A model generated the notes under the pieces. It was not told the DNA's origin, did no database searches, and saw only the letters and a list, made by a program, of their open reading frames with translations. From a bacterium (GTDB taxonomy: Bacteria; 4484-113; JALSIF01): a stretch of 12,997 nucleotides of DNA. The stretch is taken from NCBI GenBank assembly GCA_026981635.1, contig JALSIF010000241.1:1-12997 (forward strand). The letters are read 5' to 3'. Position numbers and translations under genes: made by a program. Below are positions 6,690 to 12,973 of this stretch, in pieces (the stretch's first letter is position 1; each line of letters opens with the position of its first letter).

Positions 6690-6702
6690 TTCTCTGTATA
6701 AT
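6673..6702 (+). promoter_or_regulatory. Promoter of the virion operon
   Basis: A perfect TATAAT (6697-6702) lies 11 nt before the portal ATG. The best hexamer at -35 spacing is TGGACG (6673-6678, 18-nt spacer, 4 of 6 matches). The striking TTGACA at 6663-6668 is 28 nt away, too far for standard sigma-70 use. The mRNA would have a leader of only a few bases and no Shine-Dalgarno. Confidence 0.55.
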
Positions 6703-6713
6703 TTCGGGCGATT

Positions 6714-7952
6714 ATGGCAATTGTCAAGGCAGACGCGGCCCAGGGGCCGGCTACTGGCTGGTATATTGATACAAAGTCTTATCTTGCCAAACGGCAGGTG
6801 CGCCACCAGTGGCTCCGGCTCTATCGGGCCTACTATGCCGGCGACCCCTACTCCGACCCCAGGCGCTGGCGCAGCCTCCTGGGCTACCCGGAGGAGGTCC
6901 AGCCGCCCCGGGTGCAGGTGAACTTCGCCCGCCTGGTGGTGGAGCGGCCCATGGGCTGGGTGCTGGGGGGGCTTAGGGAGGTGAAGGTCAGGGCCGAGCG
7001 GCCGGAGGAGGGGGAGTTTGCGGAGAAATTTTTCCGCCAGGCGGTGGCTCCCCTGCTGGAGGAGCTCCATGTGGAGCTGGCGGTAAGCGGCGACGCCCTG
7101 CTGGTCCTGCGCCTGCCCGAGGAGGCGGGGGGGCTGCCCCGCCTGGAGCTGATCCCAGCGCTCCACTTTGACGTTGAGCCGGGCGAAGGGGGGCCGCGCA
7201 TGGTGCGCATCACCTACCAGAGCCGGCGGGGAGGCAAGCTCTATGAACACCGCGAGGAGCTGATGGCCGGCTCCGGGGTGAGGTACCGGCCCCGGCGGGT
7301 GGAGCCGGAGACGGTGGGGCTGATCTTTCGCCGCAGCGGCCGGCCCCAGGTGGCCGAGCGGGTTCCCTACCCGGCCGGGTTTGTCCCCTTCATTCACCTT
7401 CGCAACCGCCCCCGTCCCGACCGCATTTACGGCACCAGCGATCTGCGCGACCTCATAAGGCTGATTGACGACTTCAACCTGAAGCTCTCCGAGCGCAGCC
7501 GCTACCTCAGCCGCACCCTGACCCCGCTAATAAAGAACGTAAACGGCCAGGTGGTGGGGGGAGGGCCCAGTCCCGACGGGGTGATCTCGGTGGTGGGAGA
7601 GCAGGTGGAGCTGGACTACCTCCGGCCAGGGGTAGACCCCGCCTCGGCGGGGGAGCACCTGAGGATGCTCCGCCAGCTCATCAGCGAGCTCTCCGGGGCG
7701 GCCCTGATGGAGCCTTCGGAGCTCTCCAGCATCGGCGCCCTGTCGGGGTTTGCCCTGAGCCTGCTCATGCACCCAATTGAGAGGCTCACCGCCCGCAAGC
7801 GCGGGCTGATCTTTGAGCAGGGGGCAATGGGGGCTGTTCTTATGGCGGTGGAGTTTGGCCGCCTGAGCGGCGCCCTACCCGGGCCACCGGGCGCCCCCCT
7901 GCCCCAGATTGAGTTCTCCTTTGAACCCATGCCAGGAGGTGAAAGAAGTTGA
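6714..7952 (+). CDS. Phage portal protein (SPP1 gp6-like)
   Basis: A 412-aa protein matching the portal family by composition, motifs and place. Portals form the ring at one capsid vertex through which DNA is packaged and to which the tail attaches. Helical N-terminal KRQVRHQWLRLYRAYYAGD (about 25-43) is followed by Asn-Phe-Ala-Arg-Leu-Val-Val near residue 70, as in SPP1-type portals where the peptide contacts the wing. The core has beta strands, then GTSDLRDLIRLIDDFN near residue 240, leading into the long stem/crown helices. The C-terminal part has an MEPSELSSIGALSG-type loop and a long helix. It is somewhat shorter than SPP1 gp6 (503 aa). The ATG at 6714 has no Shine-Dalgarno. Its stop overlaps the next start by 4 bp. 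No terminase gene precedes it. Confidence 0.9.
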   Translation: MAIVKADAAQGPATGWYIDTKSYLAKRQVRHQWLRLYRAYYAGDPYSDPRRWRSLLGYPEEVQPPRVQVNFARLVVERPMGWVLGGLREVKVRAERPEEGEFAEKFFRQAVAPLLEELHVELAVSGDALLVLRLPEEAGGLPRLELIPALHFDVEPGEGGPRMVRITYQSRRGGKLYEHREELMAGSGVRYRPRRVEPETVGLIFRRSGRPQVAERVPYPAGFVPFIHLRNRPRPDRIYGTSDLRDLIRLIDDFNLKLSERSRYLSRTLTPLIKNVNGQVVGGGPSPDGVISVVGEQVELDYLRPGVDPASAGEHLRMLRQLISELSGAALMEPSELSSIGALSGFALSLLMHPIERLTARKRGLIFEQGAMGAVLMAVEFGRLSGALPGPPGAPLPQIEFSFEPMPGGERS

Positions 7953-8266
7953 GCGAGGAGATGAAGGAACTGCTTCCCGAAGGGGAGAAGAAGAAGGATG
8001 GGGCCGAGGAGCAGGAGGTGGAGGTGGAAGTGGTCTTCACCCCAGAGATTGAGCAGGAAGGTGAGCAGGAGGTGAGCGAAGAGGGAGAGAGCGGACCAGG
8101 TGGCGAGGCGAAAGCTTCGCCAGTCCATTCGGGAGAGGAAGGGCCGGCGGCCCTTGAGGCGGTTCCCCCGCCCCTCAGGGAGCCTGCCGTGGAGCTTGGG
8201 GAGCTTTCCGGCCCCGAGCTCATCCGCCTGGCCTACCACCAGAGGAGCCCTTCCCTGGAGGGCTGA
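7949..8266 (+). CDS. Acidic, probably disordered protein in scaffold position
   Basis: A 105-aa protein that is extremely acidic, with repeated Glu/Gly/Lys stretches (VEVEVVF, EQEGEQEVSEEGE), and no predicted globular core except a short helical C-terminus (SGPELIRLAYHQRS). It lies between portal and capsid genes, where tailed phages keep the scaffolding protein (and often a protease). The length and charge could suit a short scaffold or a capsid-assembly chaperone, though it lacks the long coiled coil of typical scaffolds. The TTG at 7949 overlaps the portal stop, and AGGAGGT 8 nt upstream fixes this start. The function is inferred from position and composition only. Confidence 0.7.
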   Translation: MSEEMKELLPEGEKKKDGAEEQEVEVEVVFTPEIEQEGEQEVSEEGESGPGGEAKASPVHSGEEGPAALEAVPPPLREPAVELGELSGPELIRLAYHQRSPSLEG

Positions 8267-8294
8267 GAGAGAAACCACTTAGGGAGGTTTTGAA

Positions 8295-9200
8295 GTGGCA
8301 CTGACACTGCAAGAGGCAGCCAAGCTGGAGACCGATCTGCTGAGAAAGGGGGTCATTGAGACCTTCGCCAGCGAGAGTCCGGTCCTGAGGTACCTGCCCT
8401 TCATTGAAGTGGAGGGAAACAGCTTCCGCTACGCCCGCACCCAGGCCCTGCCGGGGGTGGAGTTTCGCTCGGTGAACCAGCCCTACACCGAGTCCACCGC
8501 CACCTTTGACCAGCGCAGCGAGAACCTGGTCATCCTGGGCGGGGTGGCCGACGTGGACCGCTACCTGCAACAGACCCGAGGCTCGGTCAACGACCAGCGG
8601 GCCATCCAGACCGAGCTCAAGGTGAAGGCGCTGGCGCTGGCCTTCACCCGGGAGTTCTTCCACGGCGACAGCACCGCCAACCCCAACAGCTTTGACGGGC
8701 TGGACCAGCGGGTCACCGCCGGCCAGACCATCGTGGCGGGAGTGGACGGAGCGCCCCTGGACCTGGACATGATGGACCAGCTGGTGGACGCGGTGGTGGG
8801 CGGCCCCGACGTGATCTTCATGAACCGCAACGTGCGCCGCCAGCTCACCAAGCTGGCCCGCCAGTCCACCCTGATCCAGATCGGGTTTGATGACTTCGGG
8901 CGCAGCGTCTTCCGCTACGACGGGGTCCCCATTGAGGTGGTGGACAAGGATGAGCAGGGGGCAGACATCCTGGGCTTCAACGAGACCCAGGGGACCAACA
9001 CCACCACCTGCTCGGTCTGGGCGGTGCGCTTCGGGGCCGACCAGTTCGTGGCCGGGATCACCAACGGCGGCATTCAAGTTGAGGACCTGGGCCTGCTCTC
9101 CAACCCGCCGGTCTACCGCACCCTGATTGAGTGGTACGTGGGGCTGGCCGTCTTCCGGGACGACGCCATCGCGCGCCTCAAGGGGATCGTGGAGGTCTAG
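8295..9200 (+). CDS. HK97-fold major capsid protein (GP7-like)
   Basis: A 301-aa protein with the layout of the shorter HK97-fold major capsid proteins that lack an N-terminal delta domain. The N-arm begins MALTLQEAAKLETD and is followed by an ESPVLRYLPF strand, a FRYARTQALPGVEFR E-loop-like region, and TESTATFDQ. A long spine helix spans ~100-120 (QRAIQTELKVKALALAF), then a FHGDS... FDGLDQR loop, P-domain strands around PDVIFMNRNVRRQL, and a closing A-domain EDLGLLSNPPVYRT... DDAIARLKGI. This pattern matches the GP7-like capsid family. The GTG at 8295 has AGGGAGG 7 nt upstream. No prohead protease gene is visible nearby, consistent with a capsid that matures without N-terminal cleavage. Confidence 0.9.
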   Translation: MALTLQEAAKLETDLLRKGVIETFASESPVLRYLPFIEVEGNSFRYARTQALPGVEFRSVNQPYTESTATFDQRSENLVILGGVADVDRYLQQTRGSVNDQRAIQTELKVKALALAFTREFFHGDSTANPNSFDGLDQRVTAGQTIVAGVDGAPLDLDMMDQLVDAVVGGPDVIFMNRNVRRQLTKLARQSTLIQIGFDDFGRSVFRYDGVPIEVVDKDEQGADILGFNETQGTNTTTCSVWAVRFGADQFVAGITNGGIQVEDLGLLSNPPVYRTLIEWYVGLAVFRDDAIARLKGIVEV

Positions 9201-9202
9201 CG

Positions 9203-9409
9203 GTGAACCGTCCCCTCTCGGTCCAGCAGGCCTGCACCTTCATCGGGCGGCTCCGGCTGATCAACCGGATCACCGGCCAGAACCTCATGGGGGTGGGCTC
9301 CCGGCCCACCCCCCGGCGGCGGCTAAAGAGCCTCACCCATCGTCGGCCCCTGTCCCTGGATGAGCTCATGAGCAGGAGGGAGATGGAGTGGACGCGGCAG
9401 GCTACCTGA
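9203..9409 (+). CDS. Small basic protein, 68 aa, unknown
   Basis: I do not recognise this protein. It is strongly basic (about 14 Arg/Lys, with a PRRRLK run in the middle). The N-terminal helix contains FIGRLRLINRITG, and the C-terminal helix LDELMSRREMEWTR is of mixed charge. The GTG start follows the capsid stop by 2 bp, with GGAGG 7 nt upstream, and the end overlaps the next gene by 22 bp; both support a real gene. Position between capsid and connector suggests a virion or assembly role, for example capsid cementing or DNA contact, but nothing in the sequence proves it. Confidence 0.7.
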   Translation: MNRPLSVQQACTFIGRLRLINRITGQNLMGVGSRPTPRRRLKSLTHRRPLSLDELMSRREMEWTRQAT

Positions 9410-9948
9410 AGCTTCTGGTGGGGGACCGCGACCCCCAGGCACCCCTCTTCTCCACCGAGGAGTACGAGGCCATCCTGTGGAGCCACCGGCTTTCCCCCGG
9501 GGAGCTGGCCCGGCTGGGGCTTTCCGCCGGCGCGGATGGACGGGTGAGAATGAGCCTAAGCCCCATCGGCCCCGAGCCCACCACCCTCTACGCCGCCCCC
9601 CGGGGCGGGATCCTTGACCAGGGGGCGGAGCTCCTGCTGGACGGGGCGGTGGTGGACCCCCAGGTCACCCCCTACACCCTCCACGGAGGCGAGGGCAGGG
9701 TGGAGTTCCAGACCGCCCCGGCGGCGGGTAGCAGGCTGGAGCTTTTGGCCTACCTTGCGGACCTGCGCCAGGCGGCCGCCGCCGCCCTGCTCATGGTGGC
9801 AAGCGACCGGGCAAGGCTTGCCCAGAAGGTAAGGCTGGACGGGCTGAGCGGCGACCTTGAAAAGGCGGCCCAGGAGGTGAGGCGGCAGGCGGCGGCCATC
9901 AGCGCCCTGCCTAGGCCATTGAGTCTGGGAGGTGAGCCGATCCTGTGA
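9388..9948 (+). CDS. Head-tail connector (adaptor) protein
   Basis: A 186-aa protein. The N-terminus resembles adaptor proteins that sit below the portal, with a short helix (AGYLKLLVGDRD) and an FSTEEYEAILWSH segment. A beta-rich insert follows (residues ~60-115, with GGILDQGAELLLDGAVV and YTLHGGEGRVEF), then a helical core DLRQAAAAALLMVASDRARLAQKV that matches the main helix of gp6/gp15-type connectors. It ends in a second helix (DLEKAAQEVRRQAAAI). The GTG at 9388 has AGGAGGG 7 nt upstream. The stop overlaps the next GTG by 4 bp. The connector role rests on helical pattern and gene order; the beta insert is unusual for small adaptors. Confidence 0.65.
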   Translation: MDAAGYLKLLVGDRDPQAPLFSTEEYEAILWSHRLSPGELARLGLSAGADGRVRMSLSPIGPEPTTLYAAPRGGILDQGAELLLDGAVVDPQVTPYTLHGGEGRVEFQTAPAAGSRLELLAYLADLRQAAAAALLMVASDRARLAQKVRLDGLSGDLEKAAQEVRRQAAAISALPRPLSLGGEPIL

Positions 9949-10292
9949 ACGCCTTTCCTGCCAGTCTGTTGGAGAGCCTGCTTCGCCGGCTGGGCCGGGA
10001 GAGCACCCTGACCGTCACCTGGTACGACCAGAGCGGCGAGCAGCAGGCGGTGGTCACCGTTCCCCTGCTCAGCCTGCCCAAGTGGGTGGAGATGGCAGGT
10101 GCCCCCACCGCCCAGTCCCTGCGCGCCCCCGACCTTCGTCGCCTGCGGCTGGTGATGGGCTACGACCAGACCCTGACCAAGGCCCAGCGCCTCACCCTGG
10201 ACGGGGTCCAGTATGCGGTGGAGGCCACCCGCGTGCTGGGCAGCGAGGAGGGGCCGGTGGCGGTGGTGCTGGAGGTGGTGCGGGTTGATTGA
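9945..10292 (+). CDS. Head-closure (stopper)-like protein
   Basis: A 115-aa, mostly beta protein with a short N-terminal helix (ASLLESLLRRLG). Strands TLTVTWYDQSGEQQAVVTVPLL, RLRLVMGYDQTLTKAQRLTLDGVQYAVEATRVL and VAVVLEVVRV follow. The 'dG.rY.V.......' hairpin near 85-95 is typical of small beta-barrel head-closure proteins such as SPP1 gp16. It is the second gene after the connector, the usual stopper place. GTG start with GGGAGGTGAG upstream. Its stop overlaps the next gene's start region by 8 bp. Confidence 0.6.
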   Translation: MNAFPASLLESLLRRLGRESTLTVTWYDQSGEQQAVVTVPLLSLPKWVEMAGAPTAQSLRAPDLRRLRLVMGYDQTLTKAQRLTLDGVQYAVEATRVLGSEEGPVAVVLEVVRVD

Positions 10293-10758
10293 GGTGATCG
10301 TATCGGTGCGCGACCATATCCTTTCCCTGAGCGACGCCACCGCCCCGGGCGACCCCAACTGGGGCGACGACCTCAATCCCCACCACACCCTGCCCGCCTT
10401 TGTCCTCACCACGGTGGAGATCGGCGGCGAGGACCGGGCGGGGGAGGGCCTCACCCTGATCAGGGGCCGCTTCCTCCTCGCCAGGCTGGCGCGGGAGAAC
10501 CGGGTGGGGCAGGCCATGGCCGACCTCACCCGGGTGCTCGCACAGCTTCCGGTGGGGGCCCGGGTCCCGGTCCGGGCGGTTAGCGCCACCCCCCAGGGCT
10601 ACCGGGCCGACGGAGCGGAGCTGGGCAGGCTCACCATCACCCGCTGGCTTAGGCTGGGGCTCAGACGCGAGCGGGGCAGCCCCGATGCGGTGGCCGCCCA
10701 GGCGGAGATTGAGCTAACTGGCCTGCTTCCACCAGGAGGATACGGCGATGGTACTTAA
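10285..10758 (+). CDS. Tail-terminator/tail-completion-like protein
   Basis: A 157-aa alpha/beta protein in the position of the tail terminator, which caps the tail tube and joins it to the head. It begins VIVSVRDHILSL and has a DLNPHHTLPAFVLTTVEIGGE segment, a helix ARENRVGQAMADLTRVLAQL, and strands VRAVSATPQGYRADGAELGRLTITRWLRLGL before the C-terminus. I assign the TTG at 10285, since GGAGGTGG lies 7 nt upstream; a GTG at 10294 is an alternative. It overlaps the gene before by 8 bp and the gene after by 11 bp. The role is inferred mainly from order. Confidence 0.6.
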   Translation: MIEVIVSVRDHILSLSDATAPGDPNWGDDLNPHHTLPAFVLTTVEIGGEDRAGEGLTLIRGRFLLARLARENRVGQAMADLTRVLAQLPVGARVPVRAVSATPQGYRADGAELGRLTITRWLRLGLRRERGSPDAVAAQAEIELTGLLPPGGYGDGT

Positions 10759-11515
10759 CGGCATCTCAACCCACACCTTCGGGCCTGCCCGGCTCTGGGT
10801 GGACCGGCGCTACCTGGGCGAGCTGGAGCTCTGCCGGCTGGAGGTCCAGGAGGAGGTGAGCCGGCTGGAGCTGGGGGGCGATGGGGGGTTGGCCACCCTC
10901 AGGGCCGCCTACCCGGCCCGCCGCTCCCTCACCCTCATCGGGGTGGTGGGCAGGCTTGAGCCGGAGAGCATGCCCTACCTTATGGCGGCGGGCATGAAGC
11001 AGCTCATCCCGGCAGGCCAGGCGGTGAGCACCGAGGAGCTGGCGGTGCTACGCTCCGACCAGCCCTACCAGCTGGCCGAAAAGCCCAGCGCCAGCCCTAC
11101 GGTGACCGACCCCAGCGGGGGCACCACCTACCAGGAGGGGGTGGACTACACCTACGACCCCACCCAGGGCTGGATCACCGCCCTAAGCGGCGGCCAGGCG
11201 GAGGGCAAGCTGGTGCTCATAAGCTACACCTACACCGCCCCGGCCCGGGTCACTCTTGGGGTAAGCGACAGCCAGCTCACGCCGGTGGAGGTGCGCCTGG
11301 TTCACCACCACCCCGACGGCAAGTCCAGCCTCTCCCTGACCATCTGGCAGGCGGTGGTTCGGCCGGTGGGGGCGCTGGAGTTTCGCCGCGATGAGATGGT
11401 AAGCGGCCAGCTCCTGGTTGAGGCCCTGTGGGACGAGTCCCATCCGGGCGAGGAGCTGGGCAAGCTCACCTTCACCGGCCCCGCCTATGCGGAGCTTGCC
11501 CACCTGAGCCCGTAG
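10748..11515 (+). CDS. Major tail tube protein
   Basis: A 255-aa beta-rich protein. The start (STHTFGPARLWVDRRYLGELELCRLEVQEEV) and the fold strands RRSLTLIGVVGRLEPESM fit tail tube proteins of long-tailed phages, which stack as hexamer rings to form the DNA conduit. Residues ~116-166 form an inserted strand domain with TTYQEGVDYTYDPTQGW and GKLVLISYTYTA. This kind of insert is seen in several tail tube proteins and projects from the tube. The last ~85 residues return to the core (QLTPVEVRLVHHHPDG, SLSLTIWQAVVRPV, EELGKLTFTGPAYA). The ATG at 10748 has AGGAGGA 7 nt upstream. A non-contractile tail is likely, since no sheath gene is seen. Confidence 0.8.
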   Translation: MVLNGISTHTFGPARLWVDRRYLGELELCRLEVQEEVSRLELGGDGGLATLRAAYPARRSLTLIGVVGRLEPESMPYLMAAGMKQLIPAGQAVSTEELAVLRSDQPYQLAEKPSASPTVTDPSGGTTYQEGVDYTYDPTQGWITALSGGQAEGKLVLISYTYTAPARVTLGVSDSQLTPVEVRLVHHHPDGKSSLSLTIWQAVVRPVGALEFRRDEMVSGQLLVEALWDESHPGEELGKLTFTGPAYAELAHLSP

Positions 11516-11516
11516 G

Positions 11517-11822
11517 ATGAGCAGGCACTACTACACCATTGAACTTTCCAGCGGACGCCGCTTCACCGCCCGCCGGCTCACGGTGGGCGACTGGTTGGAC
11601 CTCTACCACCGCCTGCCCCCCGCCCTCTTCGGTGGAGAATCCCGGGGCCTGAGCCGGGGAGAGCTGGGCGGAGCACTGCAGGGCCTGCTGGACCTTGCCG
11701 CCAGGGCGGTGGAGCGCGAGCCTGGGGAGCTCAGCCAGGAGCTCACCCCCGACGAGCTGGCCGAGCTGGTTGCCCAGGTGATCGGTCGGGAGCTTGAGCT
11801 GGAGGGTGGGGAGGATGGGTGA
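11517..11822 (+). CDS. Tail assembly chaperone-position protein 1
   Basis: A 101-aa protein beginning with a beta hairpin (YYTIELSSGRRFTARRLTVGDWLDLY) and continuing as acidic helices (LTPDELAELVAQVIGRELELEGG). Two consecutive small acidic genes between tail tube and tape measure are the normal place of the tail assembly chaperones (gpG/gpGT in lambda), which coat the tape measure during tube assembly. The ATG follows the previous stop by 1 bp with only a weak ribosome site, suggesting coupled translation. It ends with an 8-bp overlap with the next gene. Confidence 0.65.
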   Translation: MSRHYYTIELSSGRRFTARRLTVGDWLDLYHRLPPALFGGESRGLSRGELGGALQGLLDLAARAVEREPGELSQELTPDELAELVAQVIGRELELEGGEDG

Positions 11823-12063
11823 GTTCAAGCTGGTGATGGCCTGGCTCCAGTCCGAGCTCAGCCTTGGTGACCGCATGCTGGAACGCTTCTCCCCCGAGGA
11901 GATTCCCAAGCTGATGAGGCTGGTCCAGCTCAGGAAACTGGAGCAGATGGGGCTGGCCCTCATTGCGGGCGGCAACCCCCAGGAGGGGGAGCGGCTGATC
12001 AACCAGGCCGCCCTGGAACGCACTGCCCTGTTTGGCATCAGGAGAGGGAGCGATGGCGCCTGA
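11815..12063 (+). CDS. Tail assembly chaperone-position protein 2
   Basis: An 82-aa, mainly helical protein (FKLVMAWLQSEL, PEEIPKLMRLVQLRKLEQMGLALIAGG, EGERLINQAALERTAL). The ATG at 11815 lies inside the end of the previous gene, with GGAGGG 8 nt upstream, so independent coupled translation is enough to express it. The frame is open upstream to 11782. It is +1 (equivalently -2) to the first chaperone gene, so a programmed shift of that type could also make a fusion; a lambda-like -1 shift could not. Confidence 0.6.
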   Translation: MGEFKLVMAWLQSELSLGDRMLERFSPEEIPKLMRLVQLRKLEQMGLALIAGGNPQEGERLINQAALERTALFGIRRGSDGA

Positions 12064-12532
12064 TCCCTTCATCCGTGCACCGCTGGAGGAGCGGCTCGCC
12101 CTCCGCCTGGGGCTGGTGCTGGGGCGGGGCGGCAACCTGGAGGAGGCCCTGGCGGCGGTAGCCCGCTCCCTGGTCCGTCGGCTGGAGCGCACCATCGTTG
12201 AGCAGGTGGGTGAGGCGGTGGGCGGTGGAGTGGCGGGAGCCCTCATCGGCGGCCTGGCCGGCGGGCTGGTGGGAGGGCTGCTGGGAGCAGCCATCGGTCG
12301 GCTGCTGCGCAGGAAGCGCCGCCCTCCGGTGCTGAGGCTGCCCGAGCTGGAGCAGGTGCTCGCGGTGAGCTTTCCCACCCAGCTGGTTCCCGCTTCCCCT
12401 TCCCCACAGCCCGCCGGGGTAGAGGTGAGGCTTTCGCTGGAGGGGGTGGTGGGTGACCCCGACCAGGTGGCCAGGGCGGTAAGCGACCACCTGGAGAGCA
12501 CTCTGCGCACCCTGAGGCTGGCAGGAGGTTAG
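12053..12532 (+). CDS. Very short tape-measure-like protein, 159 aa
   Basis: The protein stands in the tape measure position, after the two chaperone-like genes. It has an N-terminal helix region (residues ~10-50), then a glycine-zipper hydrophobic stretch at about 53-82 (repeated GGxxGGLL-type units) that could span a membrane. A basic cluster RRKRR follows at 86-90, then a Pro-rich linker. The C-terminal strand-helix unit VEVRLSLEGVVGDPDQVARAV is typical of tape measure ends. Full tape measures are commonly several hundred to more than a thousand residues, and they set tail length at about 0.15 nm per residue. This one would allow at most about 24 nm, less than the short-tailed RcGTA. ATG 12053 is set by GGAGAGGGAG upstream. 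A plain glycine-zipper membrane protein is the alternative. Confidence 0.6.
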   Translation: MAPDPFIRAPLEERLALRLGLVLGRGGNLEEALAAVARSLVRRLERTIVEQVGEAVGGGVAGALIGGLAGGLVGGLLGAAIGRLLRRKRRPPVLRLPELEQVLAVSFPTQLVPASPSPQPAGVEVRLSLEGVVGDPDQVARAVSDHLESTLRTLRLAGG

Positions 12533-12535
12533 GCG

Positions 12536-12961
12536 ATGCTTCGCTTCTGGAGCGGGTTTGTTGACCACATTGACCTTCCGGACTACCGGCTGGAGCTGAG
12601 GCTGGCCGAAGGCGTCCGCCTGCTCAGGGACCTAAGAGGCCAGACCCAGGTGGTGCGCCCGGCCGCCCCCCTGGAGGATGACCGCATGCGGGTGGAGTTT
12701 CCCTACTTCCGCCTGGAGACCAAGGGCCTCTCCGACACCACCCTGCGCCAGCACCTGGAGGACGGCCTGCGCTTTGGCGGCGAGCAGATCATCTTCGTGG
12801 GCTCCATCGGGGTGGTCCTCAAAGTCGTGGTGGTGGCCTTCCGCCCCGACCTGGCGGTGATACAGCTTGCCCCCAGGACGGCCTGGTTTGAGGCGGTGAT
12901 CACCGCCCGGGGAAGCTACACCGACTTTGACGACCTGACCACCGCCAGCTTCCCCAGCTAG
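12536..12961 (+). CDS. Protein of unknown function after the tape measure, 141 aa
   Basis: I do not recognise this protein. It has mixed alpha/beta content, no signal peptide, and a strongly hydrophobic strand pair near residues 88-105 (IIFVGSIGVVLKVVVVAF). The ATG at 12536 follows the previous stop by 3 bp, with AGGAGG 8 nt upstream. In long-tailed phages this slot usually holds the distal tail protein, which begins the baseplate. A compact, single-domain distal tail protein is possible but not shown; normal ones are usually larger. Repeated aromatic strands (FPYFRLETKG, RTAWFEAVITARGSYTDF) fit a structural protein. Confidence 0.65.
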   Translation: MLRFWSGFVDHIDLPDYRLELRLAEGVRLLRDLRGQTQVVRPAAPLEDDRMRVEFPYFRLETKGLSDTTLRQHLEDGLRFGGEQIIFVGSIGVVLKVVVVAFRPDLAVIQLAPRTAWFEAVITARGSYTDFDDLTTASFPS

Positions 12962-12973
12962 AAGGAAAGAGAG

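Noticed and set aside
6663-6702. TTGACA with TATAAT read as a strong sigma-70 promoter before the portal
   Set aside because: The spacer is 28 nt instead of about 17. The TATAAT is kept as the -10, but TTGACA is not counted as its -35. A similar TTGACC/TACAAT pair (29 nt) before the hydrolase is treated the same way.
6639-7397. Minus-strand open frame of 252 codons opposite the portal
   Set aside because: It is Pro/His/Leu-rich, a typical shadow of a GC-rich gene, lacks a ribosome site and faces a clear portal gene.
8220-9077. Minus-strand open frame opposite the capsid gene
   Set aside because: His/Val/Gly-rich shadow with no domain pattern; the plus-strand capsid protein has clear family features.
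8295-9200. Encapsulin nanocompartment instead of a phage capsid
   Set aside because: Portal, connector, tail tube and tape-measure-like genes surround it, so the HK97-fold protein belongs to a virion set and no cargo gene is visible.
12032-12052. Upstream TTG start for the tape-measure-like gene
   Set aside because: It would put the ribosome site GGAGAGGGAG inside the gene; the ATG at 12053 is correctly spaced from it.
11517-12063. Lambda-type -1 frameshift between the chaperone genes
   Set aside because: The second frame is +1/-2 relative to the first, so a -1 shift would not enter it.
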